Origin: Penelope pileata
Taxonomy: Eukaryota; Chordata; Aves; Galliformes; Cracidae
DNA: 64,000 nucleotides
NCBI GenBank assembly: GCA_013396635.1
Contig: WBMW01001305.1
Coordinates: 853,506 to 917,505, forward strand
Direction: 5' to 3'
Below are positions 52,177-64,000 of this stretch, piece after piece. The notes under the pieces were generated by a model. That model saw only the letters and a program-made list of their open reading frames with translations. It did not search any database and was not told the origin of the DNA. Position 1 is the stretch's first letter. Every line of letters starts with the position of its first letter. The position numbers were made by a program, and so were the translations under genes.

Positions 52177-53082
52177 GCCCCAGTAAATGGCAGGAGAATG
52201 GAGGCTGGTTTGGCTATAGAGATGTGTGAAACAGATGTTTCAAGGTTATCCTACAGGAAGAGAATCTAATTACCTCTCCTGGACAGGAGGAAGCACTGGA
52301 GTCTGCATGTCTGCCCTTTTATTTGATGCTTTAAAAGCCAGAAGGGGCAACATTACCTCAATATTTTTTTTTAGTGGTCATTTTATCCTAGCAGACCTTA
52401 TACTGGATCAGATATCATGTATGTGAGCTACTTAAACTTTCTAAAAGATATGTTATAAAATTACAAAATCTGTAGTAGTGTGTGCTGTATCTAGTTAAGT
52501 AGGATTATAATGGTGTTTCTACACCTGCTTGGTACAGGTGAAATTTGTACCTCAGTAGCATACAGATCTGCTACACATTACTTGCAAACCCAACACATTT
52601 GTGGGTTGGTTTATTTTTACAGGAAACAACGTCACTGAAATTAGTGGAAAAAATTGTGTGCTGCAAGTTTTATGAAGGGCTGGACTTGTAGAAGGCCTTG
52701 TGCAAAAAAGGTTGAATGAGATGGTGTGATTTGACTACCAATTTCATATGGCCTGTAGATGTTGCTCATTTAAGTCTGCAAACTGCAATGTTGCATTTAA
52801 ACCCCAGGGCTGCTCAGCTGCAGGAAGTCTGCTGAGGTCAGCATGCTCATTCTCACTTCAGTGACTGCTTTTAGTGGTGGTGTTTGGCCTGTGCTTTGCT
52901 CACAAATTCCAAGTATGAAAATGGTAATTGCCCAGTGAGTGAATCATGGAAAATCAGTGTGAGGGATATGTGTTAGGTCTTGAGACCTGACGTTTGTGCT
53001 AATTAGTGCTGGTGAGGGGGGTTGCCTTATCCCATGCAAACTGCAGGCTTATGGGTCTTGCTGGGTTGACAGTAGAGGAGGC

Positions 53083-53129
53083 GGGGGGGGGGGGGANNNN
53101 NNNNNNNNNNNNNNNNGGGGGGGGGGGGG
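53083..53129. repeat. Poly-G tract interrupted by assembly gap
   Basis: G13 (53083-53095), an A, 20 N and G13 (53117-53129), followed by CGGCGCGGG. The gap clearly falls within a G-rich simple repeat that sequencing did not cross. Such DNA can form quadruplexes. Confidence 0.85.
53097..53116. other. Assembly gap, 20 N
   Basis: Unknown bases bounded by G runs on both sides. The real length is unknown. Confidence 0.97.
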
Positions 53130-53625
53130 CGGCGCGGGAACACATTTCAGGGATGTGATCAGGGTGGGAAACCAAGTTTTTCACTTACTCTAAGTGAGAC
53201 TGACTCCATGTGCTGGCAACCTCCCTCTGTTAGCTGCCACTAAATGAAAAGGTGGTTGTATATCTTTTTTTAACTTTAGCACTTTTTAATAGTGAACAAT
53301 AATGCAAGTTTCTTCTCAAAAGAGGGAAAACAGTGCCTCAGCTGTTGCTGGAGGTTATAGTCAAAACATTTTCCTTTATAATTTGGTTGCAACAAAGCTG
53401 GCAAAATATTGATATGCAAGTTGTTTTTATCTTTCTGTCATTATTCATAGCCATCCCTACCCCTAGTGCTAAATTTCCCACTGCCATCTGTCACTATCTT
53501 GTGATTAAAAAATAAAAATAAAATTAGAAATTAGTAACAAAATTGTGTACAGCATCTGTGGGTGCGGTAGCTGGGAAAAAACCATCCTTGCCGTTAACTT
53601 TGGCAATACCCCAAAATGGGTAAAG

Positions 53626-53655
53626 AACAACCACCCTCCCAACAACCACCCTCCC
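53626..53655. repeat. 15-base exact tandem duplication
   Basis: AACAACCACCCTCCC occurs twice in direct succession (53626-53640, 53641-53655). Confidence 0.87.
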
Positions 53656-55652
53656 ATCATGTAGTGCTGCTTAAATGGATGTAAGACACAGCTGTACATA
53701 AAATGTATGTCAATGTATGTAAGTATTTAAGATCTGCTTTATCCTGGCAGCTTTCTGTACTTCAGAGCAAAGTAAAATGCAGCAGGCTTTCATTAAGACT
53801 GTGATTCAGTGTCAAACCAGCAAATTGACTCACTGTTATTTAAAAAAAAAAGTGATAAGAGGATACCATAGGATTTATTGGCATTTTTAAGTGTGCCAAA
53901 TGTAAATTGAGTTTATTTTTGCATATTCGCTTTGAAAATTTAAGGATAAAATAGTTTGCTTATTGATCCTTCTGCTGCTTATTTTAATAGTATCTCACCT
54001 AGCTGATTCAGTGGTTCCTTTAAGACAGGAAGAGAAGATTTGAGACAAATCCTTGATCAGAAAAAAAACTCGTGTGTAGAATCCTTCAGTACAGAATTTT
54101 TTACACAAAAGGAACTGACATGGAAAGGTAGCAGTTATATTACCATCTCTGACAACGTATGAATGCAAGCATGACTTTAGAATAGATGCAAATGATTGAA
54201 GTTATCAGCCATGTGGAGTGGATGCCTTTAATGTAAATATATTCTATGCTTTTCTAAGAAAAAATCTTTGGTAAAGATACTGTTTACAGATTTTTTTCAG
54301 AATTCTTGTAGTGGTTGGTATCTTATAAAATTTAATGTTTTATCAAATGTTTAAAAAAACCTTTTGAATGTGAACTGTTGCTATTGACTATAAAAGCATT
54401 GTCTTGTCTCTTTAATCTTTTAATTCTGCTGTGAATAAAACAGGTGGCCATGTGTGAAGGTATCCAAACTCATCATTTTTGAAGATGATTAGAATCAGAA
54501 GTACAACTATTGTTGCTGTAATAAAGCCTGTGATACAGATTTCAGAATTAGCAGATACAACAATTAGGGCTATAAACCTCCCACTGGTGCCTTTATTACC
54601 TGATAGAACAAACCAAAATATCTAGCTCTGAGCTTCTCTCCTTTTCAGCTACATCCTGTGGCTAAAGCCAACTGCTGTAACGCATAGTATTTTTTTTTTT
54701 CTCTGTATATTATCTCAGGTTGCTGGAAGAGGTTTCCTGTATTGTGCAGTAAAAAGTTTCTTACCCTTGTAACGTGCTATTTCTCTCATGGAAAATTAAG
54801 ATAATTCCAGAGTACTTCAGTGTTGAATTTGAGGAAAAATCATGTGCTTATGTTTAAGCATCTAAAAGTGACATAAATGTGGGTTAACTCCAGCAAGCCT
54901 GAGAGGTATCTTTCTTTTGTATGCTAGGAAATGATGCTTTAAATGCAAATTTAAATGAGTTCTAAAAAAGGTGCAATAACGTATTTGTGATCTTCACGTT
55001 TTGTGTTGTTCAATCATGAAGTAATTTAGGAATACTCAGCTTCAAACCTTTAATGTGGCCAATAGTGTGTGTGTCAGACTGGATATATTTAAGAGTTCAT
55101 TATGTGAGTTATTGTTCAGAGGTAAAAATAGATGCAAAATTTCAGGGTAACTCACATCACTTGTGTATCAGACTTACAATATCAGAAGTAATGCTGTGAA
55201 GTATGCTGGTGGATGACTGTAGGTGCAGTGATCAGTTAAACCCAAACCAAGCTCTCTACGGAAATACTGTTGGTGACAACATTGCATCCATAGGAGTCTC
55301 CACTACCAAAATAATTTCAGCTTCGGCAGGTTGGAGACAAGACCTGATGGTGTTTTGGGCTCCAGAGGCATAGTTTTCTGACTCCAGCCAGGAAAGGCTG
55401 ACTAAGTGAGTGAATGTCCACAGAGAGGGGCTTTCATGGGAGGTAATGAGCCACAGAGGGACCTGGAGCTCTAGTTTGGCTCAGTGATGTGAAACAAGGA
55501 CAATAATGATGTCAGGTCTGAGCATGGGGTAACTTGCTTTGCTGCCTGAGCCCTTAGCGGGCTGATGTTGGGATGTGATGGGAAGTGTTATTACTGATTG
55601 TGGGTTTTTGCCTTTTGTTTTTCCTCTTCTGTTTCAGTTTGTTGTAGGGTGC

Positions 55653-55670
55653 TTTTTTTTTTTTTTTTTT
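55653..55670. repeat. Poly-T run, 18 bases
   Basis: An uninterrupted homopolymer in a T-rich neighbourhood. Confidence 0.85.
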
Positions 55671-58600
55671 GCCTTTAACACTGAAGCCTCATTAATTTCA
55701 TTGTTGTCCTCTGCCATCAGATCAAGTTTCTGAATGGAGATCTGTGCTCTCTCCTTCAGGGATTTTTTGTTGTTGTTTGTTTGGTGATTTTGTTTTTTTC
55801 TCTTGTGTAACTTTCATTGTGTAACTGAAATTTAGACTTTGTGAACAAAGAGGGTGTGAGGACTGTGGGGAGAGAAGTCAGACATGAAAGCTGCTTTAAT
55901 AGAGAAAAATGTGATTGAAGTGGGGGGAAGCATCCCTCATTTTTGCATTAGAAATCTGCAGAGACCTGATCTTTCTCAGATAGTGGAAAAGTTTATACGG
56001 TGTATTTGGGACAGATGTGAGTTTGAGCTGAAAGAGGTTTCGATGCATCAAATATCTTTTATCGAACTTCATTTATTAAAAAAGAAAAAAAAACAATCAC
56101 ATGAAGTCTCATTCCTTGTATGGTAGGAATCATCACTAAGAGATTCTTCCCTTGGTTAACAACTTCAAGCCTCTTGTAGTGAGCAAGTAACCACACTTTT
56201 TTTTTTCCTTGCAAATGCTAACAGGACTACTGTATAGATTATTTTTTGTTTTTACTTTCTCTTAGTGGTGGAGAGGATTTGCGGAGAGGAATTTAAGTTA
56301 TTTTTAGGGCGTTATTTGGTTAATTTGCTCAGGTTGTCTTCTATGTATTTCCTCTCTATATGAGTACACTGTTCCCTTATGCAATTTCATCAGTTCATGC
56401 TCCAGCAGTGACTGCTATATCAAGCTCCAAGAAAATATCTCTTGCAACTGTCTGGTTGCTACCCCTTACTGTTCCAGGAGAAGATGGGTTTTTCTCACAT
56501 AGATCCCAACATAGGTGCATATAATACACCTTTAATGTGAAGAATCATGCTGTGGAGCTCTGATTTAATAAATCAGCTAGCTCTGATTTTATAAATGGTT
56601 TTGTATCTTAGAACATGCAGGCTGTTGACTTGCTGGGAAATGCTTGGAGTCCATTGCTTGGTCTCACATCTTGAGTTTGTCTGCCTTGTTTCAAGGGCTG
56701 TCATGTGAGCAAGAGTCCCAGAGAGCCATGGAAGAAGTATGAGCAGCTTTGTACTTAGCATTTGTGGAAGCGGGAGGAAAAAAAAAAAACTAAACCCAAA
56801 GACTGATAGACTCTAGAAAATGACTTTTCAACTGGAAGTAACATTTATTTTAGCAAAAGGAAAGAAAGGCAATGAAAAACTCCTGCTATTAGTGTAAAAA
56901 TTTCAACATACACTTAAGTAAAAGGCTAAGGATGTTGTATATTCTATACTGCTAGGAAAATGTCGCTGTGCCTCTTTAAAGAGCAGAAAATGTAAATATT
57001 CTAGAAGTGCCGCACTACAGGTTAGCAAGTGTTGCTGTTAATTTGAATAGCAGCAGAAATAGCCCTCTACAAAACAGGGCATTGCTTTGAGCTTCATGAG
57101 CAGTGTTTCTGCTGTTATGTGTTAGGCCAGACATCTGACCACATCCCAGTGCTACTGAACTTGTTCAAAATCCATTAGGGCTGAATGAGGAAGGTGGTTT
57201 TTGCAGCCTCTTTGATCTGCAGCAAGGTCAAGGAGGGGGAGAGGAAAGCATGAGACACAGTAGAAGGCCCTCTGTTTAGGATCAAAGTTTTACACACCCA
57301 TCTGTGATCAAGTGTATGGGCAGCTGAAGTCTATGGAGAAAGCCCTGTTTCCTGCAGCACCTTGGCCCTTGCAGCACTAGACTGATTCAGATGTTCTCTT
57401 TGCTCTGTGAATTTTTTTCTCAGCTTTTGTCATTTAAATCAAGCATACAAACACAATGTAGTAGTCACAAACTACCAAGCCTTTCATTGCCTGAAGGGCT
57501 GCACGTCCACGCACAGTTGAGTGTCAGCACAGTGACAGCCTTTCGCCTATATAGTTTAGAATACACAAAATGACCTTAGAGCCTCTGAACTTTTAACAGT
57601 CTGTCATTGTTTTGTTTAAATTGCTTCACTGTTATTTAATAGGGAAACTTAGTTTTGCACAACTCCACAACAGCAAATCTCTGCAAATTGCCTCTTCAGC
57701 ACATGAACTTGGATGGCATACTCTCCCCTCCAGCTCCCGATGGTGTCTTAGGTATCTTGGAAAGACAAAGCCTGCTTGTATGGGTCAGCATTGGGTTGCT
57801 AACTAATGCAGCTCTGTTGCAGCAGGTGGATGCAGCGTGGTCTGTGATGGCTATTTTCTGGTGATTGACATGTATGTTGCAGGAGAAGTGAATTATTTAG
57901 AGGAACAGAAAATGATCGTATAACCTGATGGTTAGAGGACTTGTAGCAGTCTGCTTCAAGAGGGGAAAAAATGCTTAAATATTCACTGGATCAGAGTGGA
58001 GCAGCATGATGTCCTGGTGCTGATGGCCTCTGCTGCCAAGTGAGGACAACTCAAGTCCTGTGGGGGAGAGGGTCCTTGAAGAAAGGAAACTTATTTGTTT
58101 TTCAATTTGAATAAAACTTTTCATTCTAACTCTATCTGAACGTGTTTGTTTCTTTTAGTTTCTTTTAAATCAAACTCCACACTAGCATGTTGATTACTGA
58201 CACAACCATATTTGAATTACTTTTTATTCACTGCTTATTCATTTCAAAAACTTTTCTTGGAAACTATTGCTGTTATCTCAACTAAGAAAATTGCTATGTA
58301 TTTTATATTTCTGTGGTGATATTTCTTTTTATTTTGTTGTTAAGTAAACTTGTAAAAGTTGGGTTTTTTCCAACAAAACTGTAAGGTGAATGCATTCAAT
58401 AGACTTGTGGTTTGGGAGTTCAGATCCTAGAAGATGATCCTTCCTTTCTAGTCCTTTCCCTTGCACTTATCAACAAAGCTGAATCATAGTATTAGCTTTC
58501 CTCCCCGCATTTCTAGCCTTGTAAAACTTAAAGTGTAAAATGAAAACCAGCACTTACCCTCTGTGTTTACATGTATGGAAGTGTCATCACACCTATCTGT

Positions 58601-59297
58601 GCCAAGGGTTTGTTTCCCTGGGATGACAACTGTGTGAAGAGTTTCCTGTTAATTAAAACTAGACTTTGTGCCTTTAGAGCTTTTTAATCAAACTCTGAAT
58701 GAAAACATTGACTTCCCTACGTAATTTCCATTGTCAGCAACTAGGAGTTACAGAGGTTGGATCTCTGAGATGGCAGAGGATGGGGAAGCACTGTTTTCTG
58801 CAGTCACTCACAATTAATGGAACAGCTCGAAGTCTCACTTTCTCAAAGCATATACTCGGTTATCCTCTCCTGCCCACACTGAAGAGAAGCTAAAAGTACA
58901 GATGGCATTCTATGCTCTCACTCTGCACTGATTGTGTGTTTTCTCAAGTGAGACTTGCAGAAGGTTTGACTGCATGTACACACAGAGCCTTCTATGTTTT
59001 CACAAGAAATTGTTCAGCGAGTGCCCCTGTAATAGTAAATCTGAATCTTGCTAGTAAGCATAATTGCTTTATTCAGAATAAAATGAGTTATTCCAAGGAT
59101 CTAACTTTGCTCTGCATAATGTAGATCAGTTTTTACCCCCAGATAACAGGCACCTATATTGGAATATGTTTCATGGCTTTTGAGTGACATTGCTTATAGA
59201 TTAGCAGTAGCTCCTGCAACATATGGAAAACTAAAGAAAATATCATTTTGATGCAATTTTGGCTGCTGCTTTTATTATTACTTTATTCTAATTGCAG

Positions 59298-59390
59298 TCC
59301 TTTATATGGTTTTGCAAAAATTGAGGCTAGATACACAAATAGCCATGCTGGATCTGAGAGTAAAACATCTGGGCAATGAAGTTTTGCAAG
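59298..59390 (+). CDS. Weak candidate internal exon
   Basis: The sequence after a good acceptor (pyrimidine-rich TTATTCTAATTGCAG, AG at 59296-59297) is open for 93 bases to CAAG followed by GTATAA (59391 on). Length is a multiple of three with matching phase at both ends. The frame reads MVLQKLRLDTQIAMLDL, then ends HLGNEVLQ, a helix-like composition. No family is recognised, the donor is only moderate, and no partner exon was found. Among the exon candidates this has the best acceptor. Confidence 0.22.
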
Positions 59391-62300
59391 GTATAACAGA
59401 GTACAGGATTTGGAGGAAAATAAGGTATCTATGCAGGAGTTTTACCTTCCCCAAACTGCTAAATTGCCTGAAATTTTGTAGTGGGAACATGAGATTCAAA
59501 TTAATACAGGCCCTTTATTAGCTGAAGGAAACAAAGGGAAGAGATTCATAAATAATCACACAGCCATCTTTGTGCTGTATACTCTAGTATATATTCAAGA
59601 AGGAATCACCTGAAAACATGTAAGTGGTCTTGCATTGTGCTATTATTGTGCTTGTATTGCACTATTATTTCTGTCTAACAACACAAAAAAATACTTAAAT
59701 ACTACTCCAGTACTATGTTAAATACTTGTCTTAGTGCAAGTGAATGGTAATGGCTTTTCTCTTCTACATCTAATGGAACAGCAATTGTTCAATTCCTACC
59801 AGGATCTCCACTGGCCTGTGCTGCTCGCAAAGCCCTGGTAGCAAACTAGCTCCTTCTGGAGCTGGGGGGGATCTGGTTGGTAGGGTGGGCTCGGCTTCAG
59901 CAAAGATGAGATGCAAGAAGTCTTGCCAAAATGCTGTTTTCCAAAAGCTCAAAGCTATAAGAAACATCTCATAGTGAAGGATTCTCCTTCCAAATATGTT
60001 GAGTTTTATGCTGGAATTTGAGGTTTCATTCAGTTGTTCTACACACACAGAGCTACTGTTTCCTAGGAGTTTTGAGTGCCCCAAACTTGTATGAAAAATA
60101 ATCAGTCATTTGTGACTTGAATAATTCTAATATTAAGGTAATACAGCTGTGTCTGAAAATAACACAGCTGAGAAGTTCTTGGCCTTCTTTCCTCCCCAGT
60201 GCCTCTCCAAAGAGGAAATGAGGAAAGGGCCTCATGTTGCGCCCAGGAGTGATTTGGGCAGTAGATGGGAATGTGCTGGCACAAATCTCTCAGCTGACAA
60301 GGCCACATCCTGTCACCTGAAGTCTCTGTGGTCTGAGACTCTGTGGCATCAAGCCATGGGAAATCTTCATGATGCATGACTGTATTAGAGAAGGGATCTT
60401 TGTTATAATCTCTATATTATAAAGAGCTTAGTAAATTTACAGAAATTCAAAGAACTGTCTGCTGATAAGACCTCACAAGAGTAATAGTAACAAAATGTTT
60501 TACTACTCAAAAAATTACTGCTTCAACTTCATTTTTAAGACTCATTGCATGAACCTAAAATCAGCTGTAAAACCTTTTAGTTATCAGTACTGATTTAAAA
60601 GTAATTATTGACTGCACTAATAATTCATAACTACATAAAAGTATCCAATTTAAAATTAAAAATTACTTCTTCCATGAAAAATCAATTATCCTTATCTTTA
60701 AAACTTGAATTTAACAGCTTTTCAGGTTTCTTTACTTTCTCTGATTTAGTGTGATTTAAACCACCAGTGTAGGGCTTTAGTTCTGATTTGGTTTCAATGC
60801 TAAGTATGTTTGTGAATTTAGGACAAAATGTAAATTGGGAATGTGATAGCATGAGTTGTCAAGTAAGGAAATTATCTTATAGTCTTCAAATGTGAGCACA
60901 ACTGTGAAATGCAGGGACTGTTTTAGAATGTCTTATTTTTATTTGCAAGGAGTAGAAGCTGACATAGATTCAAGATGTTTTAGCAAGCGTGCTTTCAATC
61001 TCTGGAGTGACTTGATACCAGGAATAGCCCTGTTGCCTGCTTTTCCAAGTGAACTCCCTCACATGTAAAGAAAAGTTTATTGAACTACTACGATCAGTTT
61101 CACTGCATCTCTCTCAAGACAGAAATTTTCTCTCTTGTTACTTTTAGGCTCTTTACATTTTTGTTTTGTAGCTGCCTGTATTGAAGCAGTATGGAGTGCA
61201 CTTCATATACTTCCAAATTTAACCAGAGTGCAGGGGGAGCTGAGTGCTGCTATAGGGAACAGACTGGCCCAGTTGGGTTGGTCTCTCCTCAGGAGTGGGT
61301 GGAGAAGCTCATTCCGTGTTGGCATGGCACCAGCTGTTATCCCAGGCAGTAGAAAGATGTATTGATTCCTGAAGTTTCCTAACATTTGCCTCATTTCTTG
61401 CGTTATATTTCAGTGTAGCCAGTTAACACTTGTAATTGTTAATGTACTTTAGAGCTTTGAATGTGGCTTGCATTTGGTGCATGCAGGCTCTGAGCTTGAG
61501 AGCAGGACAAGGCCCATTACTTTCAATGGTCCTTATCCAGCAAGATGCTGGGACGATGACTCTGTGGGGAAAGCAGTTCCTTATTTGGCAATGCAGAGGA
61601 CATAAAGCAAGAATGGGATGTGTTTCAGAGAGGCATTCTGCCTAATGTTTATTTGAAACCCACAGAGTGACTTAATCAAAGATGTAAGACATTTCAAAGA
61701 AGAAAAAGTGAATTGAACAGATTCAAGGCACATGGAGCAGGTAATTAACTATCGGTTTTCTGACAAGATCACACTTGATGGCCAAAGACTTCTTGAATAG
61801 AAGCACAAAGGAGAAACTGACTTGATTAATCTGGTTAAACCTCAGAAGTGCTTTCCTCATCATTGATTCTGTCAGGGAATCAAGAGTTGAGGCAGGCTGC
61901 AGAAAGTGACCTGGGTTGCTATCCTGCTTCTCAAGGAGCAGGGACTTCATTTGAGGAGGGATTGAGCGCCCTCTCTCCTTAAAGACAAAAAGTCCCACGT
62001 GGTACACTTTTTCTATGACGATTCTTTTCCTGATCTATATTGAACAAAGCTGACAAATTGCACTGTAGTATGTAATATCACTAGGGCTTTGGTGGCAGCC
62101 TGGAGGGCAGTAAGCTAAGAGGCTAGGGTGCCTGAACTCCAATGTGAGACAGAAGCTATGATCCCCAAGGCCTCCCACCTGGCCTGTTCCACAAATACCC
62201 ACCCAGACTCATTATGTTGTCTTACATATGCTTCTCCCCTTTTTTCTCTAAAAGGACTATGTAAAGGAAGCGTGCTTTTTATATTTTTTTCAGACAGATA

Positions 62301-62559
62301 TTTCAGTGGTGCAACTTAAATAACTACACACTTTAAAAAAAAAAAAAAAACAGGAATAAAGCAAGCTGCATGCAGCCAAGTTAATGTTGCTGTAGAATCT
62401 GAATGCAATCTTGTTTTTCTAGTGTTTGAGTTTAGAATGTGATATCAAGTTATCTTATTTATCTTTGTACTTAAAGTGTGTCTAAAAATTAAAAGCCTCT
62501 GTTCTATAGAAGCAAATATCAACCCACTTTATCTTCCTGATGTACTGCAAACTGCATGC
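59391..62559. other. Single-copy noncoding DNA
   Basis: No gene is recognised. The AT-rich part at about 60400-60720 could be a conserved noncoding element by texture only. An A16 run lies at 62335-62350. Confidence 0.55.
62335..62350. repeat. Poly-A run, 16 bases
   Basis: An uninterrupted homopolymer; no retrocopy is recognisable upstream. Confidence 0.85.
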
Positions 62560-62860
62560 TCAGGGGAGGTTAGTGGCTGAATGGGGGATGATTATGAAGA
62601 TGAATGGGTGGCCGGGAGACAGAGTCAGTTTAATGAGCTGAGCAGTAAGGAGGCTGTAATTTTTATAGATTAGCGCTGAACTTGTCACTTACTGGCTGAT
62701 ACAACAACTTAGTTTCGGAATTACAGTATGTCAGAAATGAGCTCAACGAGCTCAAACCAGTGTCAATCTGATTATCTCCTGTGTAATCCAAGTTATAAGT
62801 GCACATCTCCTAGAAGTGTGCTGCCTCTTCTCAATGTTTTATATCACAAGTAATGAGCAG
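62560..62860. promoter_or_regulatory. Possible conserved noncoding element
   Basis: The stretch combines GATTA, TTTAATGAG, ATTAGCGCT and TAATCC words with retained CpG dinucleotides in a CpG-poor surrounding and a doubled GAGCTCAA motif (about 62738-62755). That texture is common in vertebrate developmental enhancers. There is no direct evidence of conservation from one sequence. Confidence 0.15.
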
Positions 62861-64000
62861 AACCTGGAAAAGTGCCTGATTAGTTGTGTTGGATGACTTT
62901 TAATTGTTTTCCCACATTTTGCTATGTTAATGCTGTCTCTCACCTCCGGGCTTTCTTGTGCTGTGTCAGCTCTTTGCAGGACAAGCCTGCCTCAGAGGAA
63001 GGAGGCCAATTTGATGAAGGACATAGTGAAATACCACTACACCAATTTCACAGTGGAGCTGTTGAAGATGGAATGCTTCCCTTCACTATCATGGCTTTGT
63101 GTTCTTGTGTTGGGAGGTAGCTAGGGACCAGTACAGTGCAGGCTGGTAATCTGGCTTCAAGGCCTTCCCCTGCCCAGTGGCACTTCCTAAGCCAGCATGC
63201 CAGGGATGAGTCTTCTTCCACAGCACTACAGGCAGAGAAATGTTAGTAATAGCTGCTTGTCACCAAAAGACCTGTCTGTCTCCCAGTGCCACTGTCATGT
63301 CATGTCTCTCCAGCCATACAGCTGACCTCGGAGATAAGCACTGCTATGTGCTCATGCTGCAAGCCCAGCATGCTGAGGGCCTGTTTTCTGTTAGGGAAGG
63401 CAGCAGAAGAACAAATGCCTAGTCTGATTTGGATTTTTGCAAACTGAGCAGAAGCTATGTGCCCCCATTCTGGCACTGTTCCCAGAAGTATTATTTTACA
63501 GGCATGATGTTTTTGATAATGGCATTGCTTCTGGAGTAGCATACAAGGGATAATTATTGTTCCACAAGCAGATGACAGTGTTGATTTCTCCCCCTCGTAA
63601 TTTGCTCAGGCTGCAGGTTGATTTGTTGAAAGGAATGTTTTGGTTTTAGATTTGGGGCTGGAAGGCTGAAGGCCAGATCTGTTTTTATTGAGACAAGGAG
63701 TATCTGTAATTTTGGAGACTGCTACTGCAGCCAGAGTAGGCAGAACTGCTGTGGCTCTATCTGTTTTGGGGGACCTGAGTTTAATTTTGAACCAAGCCTT
63801 GTGCAAGAAATGGTGCTCCAGCCACCTGTTATGGCAGTATTTCCTCTAGAGAGTGCTTTATGAAAAGATGTATGCTAGCAGTGTGGGGTTTTCATATACA
63901 ATGGTAAGATTTTGCTGTTTGTGCCTACTCAAGCCCTTCTATTGGTGGGTAAGCTTTCTGGTGAAAACATAATTTGTTTCGAAGGCATGAGTTTCCTCCT
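62861..64000. other. Single-copy noncoding DNA
   Basis: No gene is recognised. A plus-strand frame at about 62924-63124 contains KYHYTNFTVELLKMECFP after a TTTGCAG acceptor-like site near 62970-62976, but it ends in a stop without a donor and I know no matching family. Confidence 0.5.

Larger units (their letters stand above)
47000..53082. other. Single-copy noncoding DNA with small repeats
   Basis: No gene is recognised. The plus frame at 47305-47679 (124 codons) has no domain or plausible splice borders. Small items are an A-rich run at 47988-48012, a double tandem duplication at 51291-51361 and an A21 run at 52156-52176. A somewhat GC-richer stretch lies at about 49540-49740. Confidence 0.5.
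53130..59297. other. Single-copy noncoding DNA
   Basis: No gene is recognised. Items inside are an exact 15-base tandem duplication at 53626-53655, a T18 run at 55653-55670 and an A-run at about 56776-56788. The plus frame at 55884-56126 is open but without recognisable content. Confidence 0.55.

Noticed and set aside
1..64000. Possible prokaryotic genes, CRISPR arrays or a phage-like system
   Set aside because: There are no long dense reading frames, ribosome binding sites or regularly spaced repeats. The CR1 and mariner content shows vertebrate nuclear DNA.

Overview
This window looks like nuclear DNA of a bird, or less likely another sauropsid. The base composition is AT-leaning and CpG-poor, and repeats are sparse. 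The clearest repeat is a CR1 LINE 3' end with the diagnostic ATTCTATG tail. Two degraded mariner transposons of the kind known from chicken (Galluhop / Mariner1_GG type) support this. There are no bacterial operons, ribosome binding sites, rRNA or CRISPR arrays. Two N-runs, one inside a poly-G tract, show that this is assembled shotgun sequence.

I find no intact protein-coding gene. The many open frames of 60-150 codons have the size and scatter expected by chance in 64 kb of AT-leaning DNA. The only ones I recognise lie in transposons. The window is best read as intron or intergenic DNA. Five places (minus strand 10251-10439, 22056-22500 and about 29210-30470; plus strand 46913-46999 and 59298-59390) have splice-like borders or stop-poor protein-like frames. 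They are listed as weak exon or pseudogene candidates and match no family I know.

Layout: 1-23586 is mostly single-copy DNA, with a 23-bp palindrome (1349-1371), a striking 22-bp-arm hairpin (8599-8654) and two G-rich quadruplex candidates (16951 and 18572). At 23587-24150 lies an internally deleted mariner that keeps both ends. At about 26465-27246 lies a second mariner in the opposite orientation, which keeps its 5' end and the first half of the transposase but has lost the 3' half. From 27249 to 38228 the DNA is single copy, with the stop-poor stretch near 29.2-30.5 kb. The CR1 fragment occupies 38229-39024. The rest is again single copy, with gaps at 42173-42204 and 53097-53116, several exact short tandem duplications (one double duplication at 51291-51361), homopolymer runs, and AT-rich stretches that could be conserved noncoding elements (about 23230-23540 and 62560-62860).

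No genes can be shown to work together here. The supportable history is one of transposon decay and small replication-slippage events in otherwise quiet DNA. I did not identify a new biological system; the hairpin at 8599-8654 and the paired mariner remnants are the observations most worth testing.
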